Assembly: GCF_017581925.1 (NCBI RefSeq)
Contig: NZ_JAGEVG010000014.1
Location: forward strand, 1-64,000
DNA length: 64,000 nt
Source of the DNA: Gelidibacter pelagius
Lineage (GTDB): Bacteria; Bacteroidota; Bacteroidia; Flavobacteriales; Flavobacteriaceae
Direction of reading: 5' to 3'
In this document: positions 42,790-49,646 of the stretch, piece by piece
How positions within the stretch are numbered: position 1 is the first letter of the stretch
Layout of the letters: the number at the start of each line of letters is the position of its first letter
Translations under genes and position numbers: made by a program
Notes under the pieces: generated by a model
The model's database searches: none
Told to the model about the DNA's origin: nothing
What the model saw: the letters and a program-made list of their open reading frames with translations, nothing else

Positions 42790-43124
42790 ATTTTAAAGTT
42801 TCTGGTTTCGAGTTCCAAGTTCTAATTTTCTAATTTTAGATACCAAATACCACATTCCAGAATTGCGTTAATTGTAAATCGCTATTTATCTTATTCCGAC
42901 CTTTGTAAAAGTTCGTGCTTCTTTGTGCACCTTTGTAGAACAGCTGTTTTTAGTCTTCAGTTCTCAGTTTCAATCCTCAGTTATCGCTCCGGAGTGTCAG
43001 TCTTAACTCGTCATCTAACTTATTGAGACCTTTGTGGAACAGCTGTTTTATTTTCCTAAATTGTTAAACCGTCTGTACAAAAAACGGTTAATCCAAAATC
43101 TTCAATCAAAAAGCACCCTCGGCA
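42790..43124. other. Repeat-filled gap between aat and tag
   Basis: No gene. Contains a heptamer array at 42797-42838 (AGTTTCT, GGTTTCG, AGTTCCA, AGTTCTA, ATTTTCT), ATACCAA/ATACCAC/ATTCCAG at 42840-42860, a CAGTT set near 42956-42986, and two copies of CCTTTGT(A/G)GAACAGCTGTTTT (42931-42951 and 43029-43049), 98 bp apart. Confidence 0.7.
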
Positions 43125-43691
43125 TTATTGAATCTCCTCGTATCTAAAACAATCCACCTCATGATCATTAACCATGCCCACCGCTTGCATATAGGCATAC
43201 ATGACTGTAGAACCCACAAACTTAAAGCCGCGCTTTTTTAAATCTTTGCTCAAAGCATCACTTTGGGCTGTAGTTGGAGGTGCTTCTTTATAGTTCTTGA
43301 CGTTGTTTTTGATCGGTTTACCATCTACAAACCCCCAAATATATTTGGAAAAGGAACCGAATTCCTCCTGAACTTTCATGAAGAGTTGCGCATTGGTAAC
43401 CGTTGCATGAGCTTTTAGTTTGTTTCTGACAATACCAGGATCTTGAAGCAGACTGTCAATTTTATTTTGTTTGTACTTTGCTATTGTCTTATAGTCAAAT
43501 CCATCAAAAGCAGTTCTGAAATTCTCGCGCTTGCGCAAGATGGTAATCCAGCTCAATCCTGCCTGAAAGGTTTCTAAAACTAAAAACTCAAAAAGCGTGT
43601 CGTCATCTTTTACCGGAACACCCCATTCTCTATCGTGATACTGTTCATAAAGTGCATCACCTTTACACCAACCACATCTTTGTTTTTCCAT
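43125..43691 (-). CDS. tag: DNA-3-methyladenine glycosylase I
   Basis: 188 residues. Base-excision repair enzyme that removes 3-methyladenine. Opening 'RCGWCKGDALYEQYHDREWGVPV' region with the zinc-site Cys pair and the catalytic-site Glu in 'DREWG'; 'LFEFLVLETFQAGLSWITILRKR' and 'FKFVGSTVMYAYMQAVGMVNDH' with the C-terminal zinc ligands. Full length and intact. It is transcribed away from the thioredoxin-like gene. Confidence 0.96.
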   Translation of the reverse strand: MEKQRCGWCKGDALYEQYHDREWGVPVKDDDTLFEFLVLETFQAGLSWITILRKRENFRTAFDGFDYKTIAKYKQNKIDSLLQDPGIVRNKLKAHATVTNAQLFMKVQEEFGSFSKYIWGFVDGKPIKNNVKNYKEAPPTTAQSDALSKDLKKRGFKFVGSTVMYAYMQAVGMVNDHEVDCFRYEEIQ

Positions 43692-43756
43692 TTTTTGCTA
43701 ATTTGATCTGAACTACTAATGTAACTAGGGTTACCCAATAATACATAAAATAGGAT

Positions 43757-43764
43757 TAAATTTG
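43757..43764 (+). promoter_or_regulatory. -7 box of the thioredoxin-like gene
   Basis: TAAATTTG matches TAnnTTTG and lies 14 bp before the ATG at 43779. It overlaps an in-frame GTG at 43764, which argues that the ATG at 43779 is the true start. Confidence 0.5.
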
Positions 43765-43778
43765 TGAAAAATATATTT

Positions 43779-44402
43779 ATGGATACAATCACACACAACG
43801 AAATAAAAAAAATAATTAAGGAAAGCTTGAACAAAAGTATGTCCTATAAAGAATACAGACTGTTAATGGCTGAATTGGTTAAAAACCAATCCACAACGGG
43901 AATGGACAAAAGCGTCGATATGGTTGCTTATACCGTTTTGAATGAGCAGCGCATGAAACGTTGGGACAAGACGGTTAAGGTTTCAGAAGAAGCCCAAGAA
44001 AAAATCACGTCATTCAAAGGGAATATCACCTGGTTGGTGCTTACCGAAAGTTGGTGTGGTGATGCGGCACACGTAATTCCTGTTATCAATAAAGCAGCAG
44101 AATTGAACGCTAACATCGATTTGAAATTGGTGTTGCGTGATGAGAACGATGCACTTATGCAGCAATTCTTAACCAATGGTGGTAAATCAATTCCTAAGTT
44201 GATTATGATAGATAATACCTCTGGAGAAGTTCTTGGCACCTTTGGTCCAAGACCGGCTGGAGCTACGAAATTGGTTGAAGATTACTTAGCGGAGCACGGG
44301 GTTGTTACGGAAGGTTTGAAGGAAAACATGCAGGTGTGGTATAATAAAGATAAAGGTCAAAATACGATAGCTGACTTGTTGAATCTTATCGGACTTTCCT
44401 AA
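43779..44402 (+). CDS. Thioredoxin-like protein with single active-site Cys
   Basis: 207 residues, cytoplasmic. C-terminal thioredoxin fold (about 70-185) with 'WLVLTESWCGDAAHVIPVINKAAE': the active site reads C-G-D-A rather than CxxC, so there is one Cys only. 'KSIPKLIMID' is the cis-Pro region, and 'GTFGPRP' follows. These match the thioredoxin_9-type proteins of Bacteroidota. A monothiol site suggests a role in glutathionylation-like exchange or a non-redox function; unclear. Confidence 0.85.
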   Translation: MDTITHNEIKKIIKESLNKSMSYKEYRLLMAELVKNQSTTGMDKSVDMVAYTVLNEQRMKRWDKTVKVSEEAQEKITSFKGNITWLVLTESWCGDAAHVIPVINKAAELNANIDLKLVLRDENDALMQQFLTNGGKSIPKLIMIDNTSGEVLGTFGPRPAGATKLVEDYLAEHGVVTEGLKENMQVWYNKDKGQNTIADLLNLIGLS

Positions 44403-44503
44403 AGGATTCAACACATAAATTCTGGGATGGCGCATTTAAACGAGTTAGCCTTCACTTAAAAAAAATCAGACGTATTTTATTATATTAAAGGGAGGGGCTA
44501 CTA

Positions 44504-45289
44504 TTAGTTCTTCCCTTTAAAATGATAAGTGATAGAGCCAATTTGCTTGGCCTTGGAAGCATCAGGGCTAAAGCGTGCCTCATTGGCATATTGCAACGCA
44601 CTTTCAATCAAACAGACGTTTTTTGAAGTGGAAGAGGTGTTGACATAAGCATTAGTGACTTCTCCCAAATTATTCACTGTAATGTTTATCACTATTTTAC
44701 CGCTTTCTTCGCAGAGATATACCGGAGGAGGCAAATGTTTGTCCTTTCTGTTGACCAAGCTATAAGAAACGCTACTATTAGTGTTCAATGCAGAATTATT
44801 AGCTAAGTTATTGGTAGAGTTATTGCCGTTTGAGATTGAGGATTGACGTTTTTCAGCTGAACGCATCGCGATGACGTTGTTGATTTTACTATAGGAAGAC
44901 AATTCGTTCTCATTAAGAGAATAATCTTCAGCTGTAGGTTGGTTTTCTACATCCGTGACTTCTTCTGGAGTTTCAGTGTTTTCGGTCTCTGTTTTTTTTG
45001 CGTTTTCGTTAAGATCGTCAGAATTAACCGTCTTGAAATTCTTCATAATCTCCTTAAACTCATTTTCAGAGTTGTAGGCTTTATTGGTTTCTGAAATGTT
45101 GGGATCACTCAATGCCAATTCCTCAAGTATTTTCTGTTCCTCTGGTGTTAGAGGTGGCGGCAATTCATAATAGCTTTCCGCCATTACTTCAGTTTGCTGC
45201 TTGATACCAATGGCAAACATAGCAAGCACCAATGTGCCACTGATTAAAGTGGTAATTATTAAGGCTTTATGTTTATCTATAAATTCCAA
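44504..45289 (-). CDS. TonB-like energy transducer protein
   Basis: 261 residues. One N-terminal membrane helix (about 10-28), a long low-complexity periplasmic linker rich in E, N, T and S (about 40-180), and a C-terminal TonB-like domain (about 188-261: 'PPPVYLCEESGKIVINITVNNLGEVTNAYVN', 'YANEARFSP', 'GSITYHFKG' blocks). The C-terminal fold could contact TonB boxes of outer-membrane receptors, but no ExbB/ExbD genes are adjacent; it could instead be a TonB-like structural protein. Confidence 0.82.
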   Translation of the reverse strand: MEFIDKHKALIITTLISGTLVLAMFAIGIKQQTEVMAESYYELPPPLTPEEQKILEELALSDPNISETNKAYNSENEFKEIMKNFKTVNSDDLNENAKKTETENTETPEEVTDVENQPTAEDYSLNENELSSYSKINNVIAMRSAEKRQSSISNGNNSTNNLANNSALNTNSSVSYSLVNRKDKHLPPPVYLCEESGKIVINITVNNLGEVTNAYVNTSSTSKNVCLIESALQYANEARFSPDASKAKQIGSITYHFKGKN

Positions 45290-45358
45290 AAATCTGTTTT
45301 TTCAATGATTTCCAATGGCGTTATGCATCAATATATACGTCAAAGTAAGTAAAATAGT

Positions 45359-45901
45359 TTAAAATACCATAAATTCAAGAAAAACAGACACACTTGAAAG
45401 TTTCTCTTGCTGCTTGTATCCGAAGCGTTTTCTATTAAAATCGAGCCCTATCAACCATGAGTTTTTAAAATTCCCATCAAAGGTTCTGTACCCAATCCCC
45501 ACTTTATACATGGTGCCCTTTTCAAAATTTTTTCCAGCCTTAAGGAGTCTTCCATAACCGCCTCGTATAAAAAGAACATCGTCGAAGTCAAGGATATTGT
45601 AATTGAACCCCAAAAAAACGGGTAAGAAATTCAAGTTTTTTCGGCTGTGATGATCGTATTCACCATTAAGATCAATACTGGCGCGGTTATCGAATTGATA
45701 GCCTATGGAATTGTTTATAAACACAGCGTTAAACGCAAGAAAACTCTCGTCGTCGTCATTAAAGAGCGTATATTCTTCATTGGTGGTCAAGGTGGTGGCT
45801 ACTGAAATCTTATAATACAGGCCATTGGTTTTGATATCTTCTTGTGCAAATAGTGTTAACAGAGAACAGCACAAAACACAACTCAGCACAATTGATTTCA
45901 T
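45359..45901 (-). CDS. Small outer-membrane beta-barrel protein, unknown
   Basis: 180 residues. Signal peptide (MKSIVLSCVLCCSLLTLFAQ), then alternating strands with many aromatic residues ('NNSIGYQFDNRASIDLNGEY', 'SWLIGLDFNRKRFGYKQQ') and a C-terminal Phe (FLEFMVF). Fits an 8-stranded barrel. No recognised family. It is transcribed in the same direction as the truB cluster, 34 bp downstream of truB, and may be its last gene. Confidence 0.8.
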   Translation of the reverse strand: MKSIVLSCVLCCSLLTLFAQEDIKTNGLYYKISVATTLTTNEEYTLFNDDDESFLAFNAVFINNSIGYQFDNRASIDLNGEYDHHSRKNLNFLPVFLGFNYNILDFDDVLFIRGGYGRLLKAGKNFEKGTMYKVGIGYRTFDGNFKNSWLIGLDFNRKRFGYKQQEKLSSVSVFLEFMVF

Positions 45902-45935
45902 AAAGCAGTATTAGGAACTATTACTTTATCAAAAA

Positions 45936-46631
45936 CTATTCCGAAGGAAGTGCTTTTATAAAGTCTTCGATGCTTACCGCATTGTCAACATCGAAATCGC
46001 CAATTTTAGTCCGTCTTAAAGCCGATAAATGCGCGCCAGAATTAAGGGCTTTCCCAAAATCGTTGGCTAAGGATCGGATGTAGGTGCCTTTACTGCAAAT
46101 CACCCTGAAATCGACTTCTAACTTGTCGATCCGTGTGATTTCAAATTCTGAAATATGGACTTTTCTTGAAGGAATGTCTACTGCTTCTCCGGCTCTTGCA
46201 AATTCGTACAGTCGCTTACCGTCTTTTTTAAGAGCTGAAAATACTGGAGGGAATTGAGCAATTTCACCAATAAATTGCTGTGTGGCATCTCGAATTAATT
46301 CCTCGGTAATATGTTCAGTAGGATAGGTGTGGTCAATTTCAGTTTCTAAATCGTAAGATGGTGTTGAGCTTCCTAAAACGAAGGTGCCCGTATATTCTTT
46401 GATTTGTGCTTGAAAACTATCAATATTTTTGGTCATTTTTCCGGTGCAGATGACGAGTAAACCTGTAGCCAAAGGATCTAAAGTTCCGGCATGACCTACT
46501 TTAATCTTTTTGATCTTGAAGGCGCGACGTATTTCCCAACGCAATTTGTTCACCACCTGAAAGGAGGTCCAATGCAAAGGTTTGTCAATTAAAAGAACTT
46601 GACCAGATAGATAATCGTCGCCTGAAAGCAT
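45936..46631 (-). CDS. truB: tRNA pseudouridine(55) synthase
   Basis: 231 residues. Makes pseudouridine 55 in the T loop of tRNAs. Motif II with catalytic Asp in 'VGHAGTLDPLATGLLVIC', motif I 'LLIDKPLHWTSFQVVNKLR', 'KKDGKRLYEFARAGEAVD' (Tyr stacking on the target), and 'CSKGTYIRSLANDFG'. No PUA domain at the C-terminus, as in short Bacteroidota TruB. The start codon directly follows the uppP stop (TAAATG), so it is cotranslated with uppP. Confidence 0.96.
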   Translation of the reverse strand: MLSGDDYLSGQVLLIDKPLHWTSFQVVNKLRWEIRRAFKIKKIKVGHAGTLDPLATGLLVICTGKMTKNIDSFQAQIKEYTGTFVLGSSTPSYDLETEIDHTYPTEHITEELIRDATQQFIGEIAQFPPVFSALKKDGKRLYEFARAGEAVDIPSRKVHISEFEITRIDKLEVDFRVICSKGTYIRSLANDFGKALNSGAHLSALRRTKIGDFDVDNAVSIEDFIKALPSE

Positions 46632-47444
46632 TTAGATTGTTGTTAATGGATAAATGAAATAATGGATGATTAAAAGTGCAATTCCTATTAAGATTCTGTA
46701 ATAACCGAAAATCTTGAAGCCACGTTTACTCAAGTAATCAATAAATGATTTAATAGCAATAAATGCCACAATAAAAGCAATGACATTACCAATAATAAGA
46801 TAATTGACTTGATCACTGCTCAATTCAAATCCTGCTTTAAAATAGTCATAAGATTTTTTGGCCGTTGCACCGAACATTGTAGGAACAGCAAGGAAAAATG
46901 AGAATTCGGCCGCCGTTTTACGATTTAACTTTTGGGTCATCCCACCAACAATGGAAGCACCACTTCGTGAGGTTCCAGGTATCATTGCCAAACATTGAAA
47001 AAAACCAATTTTTAAGGCCGTTGCATAGCTGACTTTAGTATGTGCTTCCGGGTTTGCTTCGTCATAGACTTCATTCGATTTAAACCATTCGTCAACTTTC
47101 AATAAAATAAAACCACCTATAATTAGTGAAATAGCTACGGTGACAGGACTTTCTAAAAGATCATCAATAATATCACTTAAAAGTAAACCTAAAACAACCG
47201 CAGGAAGAAGAGCTACCAATAGTTTGAAGTAAAAGTCTAAACTTTGAAAAAAGCGTTTCCAATACAATACGACAACAGCTAAAATGGCACCTAATTGGAT
47301 TGCGATCGTGAATAATTTTGTAAAATCATCAGATGCAATTTTCATAAATGAAGAAGCGATGATCATGTGGCCTGTTGAAGAAACTGGTAAATACTCTGTA
47401 ATGCCTTCAATAATGGCTAAAATAATGGCGTCAATTAAATTCAT
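46632..47444 (-). CDS. uppP: Undecaprenyl-diphosphate phosphatase
   Basis: 270 residues, about eight membrane helices. BacA/UppP recycles the lipid carrier for peptidoglycan and O-antigen. Motifs: '[18 protein letters not shown]' (the [14 protein letters not shown] block, about 12-29) and '[16 protein letters not shown]' (PGxSRSG block). The ATG at 47444 gives the family start '[14 protein letters not shown]'; 47462 would add six residues. It lies between DUF3098 and truB in the conserved Bacteroidota order. Confidence 0.96.
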   Translation of the reverse strand: MNLIDAIILAIIEGITEYLPVSSTGHMIIASSFMKIASDDFTKLFTIAIQLGAILAVVVLYWKRFFQSLDFYFKLLVALLPAVVLGLLLSDIIDDLLESPVTVAISLIIGGFILLKVDEWFKSNEVYDEANPEAHTKVSYATALKIGFFQCLAMIPGTSRSGASIVGGMTQKLNRKTAAEFSFFLAVPTMFGATAKKSYDYFKAGFELSSDQVNYLIIGNVIAFIVAFIAIKSFIDYLSKRGFKIFGYYRILIGIALLIIHYFIYPLTTI

Positions 47445-47462
47445 AAGGTAATTAATTATCAA

Positions 47463-47530
47463 GATTCAAATTCCAAGAATGACAGAATGAGTGAAAGTGG
47501 AATTTGCCAGCCCGATGTCAGGCAGGGAAC
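47463..47530. repeat. Heptamer fragment and GCCCGATGTCAGGCAGGG repeat
   Basis: AAGATTC, AAATTCC, AAGAATG at 47461-47480 keep a 7-bp period; 47507-47527 holds AGCCCGATGTCAGGCAGGG, a GC-rich element related to the CCTGCC/GGCAGG family of dispersed palindromes. Confidence 0.5.
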
Positions 47531-47800
47531 TTAAGATTTGGAGTTTTTACTTTTATCTGGATTTAACAAAATGGCATAAACCTGAACACCAAAACCAATC
47601 AGCACTAATGTAGGTGCCAAGCGTATGCGTCTCCAATTAAAGATTTCAGGATTGAAAACATTTGGGTCATCACTACCGCCACCCGACATTAAAATGAATC
47701 CCAGTGCGATAATGCCCAAGCCAATGAGCATAAATTTGTAGTTTTTTTTGCCGAAAATAAAATTGTTGTTGGCGCTTTCTTTGCGTTTTTTCTCTCCCAT
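47531..47800 (-). CDS. DUF3098 membrane protein
   Basis: 89 residues, two membrane helices (about 25-42 and 63-81) separated by 'GGGSDDPNVFNPEIFNWRRI'. The 'FGKKNYKFMLIGLGIIALGFILM' and 'RRIRLAPTLVLIGFGVQVYAIL' blocks are those of DUF3098, found between ftsX and uppP in many Bacteroidota; a role in division or envelope growth is guessed only from that linkage. The ATG at 47800 is preferred to 47827. Confidence 0.88.
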   Translation of the reverse strand: MGEKKRKESANNNFIFGKKNYKFMLIGLGIIALGFILMSGGGSDDPNVFNPEIFNWRRIRLAPTLVLIGFGVQVYAILLNPDKSKNSKS

Positions 47801-47910
47801 GACGATTACAATAATATTAGGCTGCAAATTAACGGATTTATTTAAACCTTTTCGTTAATAGTATCTAAATACTTGGGATTAAGCGATGATTTGAATGGTT
47901 TTGGGAAAAG

Positions 47911-48426
47911 TTAGTTCGATTGGTTGGGTTCGCTCTGCTTATAATTTCGTCCAGTCTTAAATCCGCAGAAAGTCAGTAAAATCAGAAGTAAGATCTGGAT
48001 CCCATAAATCACATTTTTTAGAACTCCTAAATAACTCTCATCGGGCTCAATTTCATGTTCAATAGCTCCAGCACTTAAAGGTGGATATATGGTCCATCCA
48101 GCACTTTGTTGAATCAATACAGCAATAACTGAGTTTGTGGCTGTAAAAAACAAAATCAGAAGGATGATTGAAATCATCAAAATGATATTTGCAGTCAAGT
48201 TTTTAAAATTCCTGCGCAGTGTTCTTATAAGATAAATCCCAAAAAATAGGAAAACGGAAAGAAGTAAAACAAAATGGATATTTGCAATTACAAAATAAGT
48301 ATCATGGATATTTAAATCGACAGTTGTATCTGCACTAAACGCATCACTTCCAAAAAAGGCAAAGTTCAAAATTAATACCAGAACAATTGTTCCGATAAAC
48401 CAATATATCTCTTTTTTTCTGTGCAT
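47911..48426 (-). CDS. Small membrane protein with haem-copper-oxidase-like motifs
   Basis: 171 residues, four membrane helices (about 9-27, 48-68, 78-103, 140-158). Two strings resemble cytochrome-c oxidase subunit I: 'IHDTYFVIANIHFVL' (compare HDTYYVVAHFHYVL at the haem/Cu site) and 'GWTIYPPLSAG' (compare GWTVYPPLSG), but in the opposite order and with one of the two His replaced by Asn. The protein is far too short to be an oxidase. Function unknown. It sits between ftsX and DUF3098, an order that is normally contiguous. Confidence 0.78.
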   Translation of the reverse strand: MHRKKEIYWFIGTIVLVLILNFAFFGSDAFSADTTVDLNIHDTYFVIANIHFVLLLSVFLFFGIYLIRTLRRNFKNLTANIILMISIILLILFFTATNSVIAVLIQQSAGWTIYPPLSAGAIEHEIEPDESYLGVLKNVIYGIQILLLILLTFCGFKTGRNYKQSEPNQSN

Positions 48427-48630
48427 GTTACAAAGGCCTATAATTAATGACTTAAAAGGGAATGACTCTGTATTTTACCGCAATGTTCACAATACGTTGT
48501 TGTTTTCACTTTTAAATCTTACGTTCCTTGCGGGTAAATTTTTGTGCTGACTGTATGCATAAGCGTAAATGAGTTCAACGTCAATATTCTAAAAATGAAG
48601 CGCTCTTGACTCTTATGTCAAAATCATCTA

Positions 48631-49509
48631 TTAGTAATATAGCGCATCCGTTTTCAAGTTCAGGAAACGTTGCGTAGCAATAAAAGTACTGATCCATGTA
48701 ATTAGAATCCCCAATAGGAAAATCGCAAGAAATAAACCACCAATCAATATGGGATTGGATAGGAGTTGTAGTTCCACAAAAGTTTCATTGAGATAATATA
48801 GGACTACACCCATTCCAATCAAAGCGATAATGGCCCCAATCACTCCCAATTGCACACTTTTATAAACAAAAGGCCTGCGGATAAAAGTTTTGGTCGCGCC
48901 CACCATCTGCATGGTTTTAATAATAAATCGTTTGGAGTACACTGCCAATCGGATAGAACTGTTGATTAATAAAACTGCAATCAACGTAAAAATAGCGCTG
49001 ATGATCAAGACCCAAAAGGTGATCTTTTTGACGTTATCATTCATCAATTCCACCAAATCATTATCATAGCGGATTTCTTCAATAAACTTTTTCGTAGCCA
49101 ATTCTTCGGTGATGGAAGCCAGAGTTTCTGTGGTAACGAAATCGGCTTTCAAATGCACATCAATGGAGTTTTGCAGCGGATTATAACCTACAAAATCCAT
49201 AAAATCCTCTCCTGTTTCTGCTTTCATCGATTCGGCAGCCGCTTCTTTGGAAACATATTCCGTGCTTTTGGTGTATTCTGCCATGGCCAGACTTTTTTCA
49301 AGCTGCTTGACTTCAACTTCTTTTGCAGAATCGTTTAAATAAATGGTCACTACAACCTGCTCCTTAAAGTGGTCGGCAACTTTTTTGGCATTTAAAACCA
49401 AAAGCCCCAAACAGCCCAATAGGAAAAGGACTAAAGCAATACTGATAACCACAGAAAAGTAAGACGAAATTAACTTTCGTTTTTGATATCTGTCAAAAGA
49501 TGAACTCAT
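48631..49509 (-). CDS. ftsX: Cell-division ABC-transporter-like permease FtsX
   Basis: 292 residues, four membrane helices: one near 20-42, then three in the C-terminal half ('ITFWVLIISAIFTLIAVLLI', 'GVIGAIIALIGMGVVLYYL', 'IGGLFLAIFLLGILITW'). The periplasmic loop (about 45-165) and the 'MQMVGATKTFIRRPFVYKSVQLG' cytoplasmic loop that meets FtsE are typical. FtsEX controls septal cell-wall hydrolases. ftsE is not in the window. Divergent from leuS with a 137-bp gap. Confidence 0.95.
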   Translation of the reverse strand: MSSSFDRYQKRKLISSYFSVVISIALVLFLLGCLGLLVLNAKKVADHFKEQVVVTIYLNDSAKEVEVKQLEKSLAMAEYTKSTEYVSKEAAAESMKAETGEDFMDFVGYNPLQNSIDVHLKADFVTTETLASITEELATKKFIEEIRYDNDLVELMNDNVKKITFWVLIISAIFTLIAVLLINSSIRLAVYSKRFIIKTMQMVGATKTFIRRPFVYKSVQLGVIGAIIALIGMGVVLYYLNETFVELQLLSNPILIGGLFLAIFLLGILITWISTFIATQRFLNLKTDALYY

Positions 49510-49576
49510 AGAATTTTGATTGAAGCTGTAAAAATATGAAACAAATCTAATCTGTTAAGGTTTACAACGTTTAAAC

Positions 49577-49607
49577 TTTCAACATTGTTATAATAAGTTT
49601 AAATTTG
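49577..49607 (+). promoter_or_regulatory. Promoter of leuS
   Basis: TTTC (49577-49580), 19-bp spacer, TAAATTTG (49600-49607). Start codon 39 bp downstream. A possible divergent ftsX -7 box (TAGATTTG, minus strand) lies at 49542-49549. Confidence 0.55.
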
Positions 49608-49646
49608 CGGGCTGAATAATGTGAGAGAACAACGATACTACGATTT

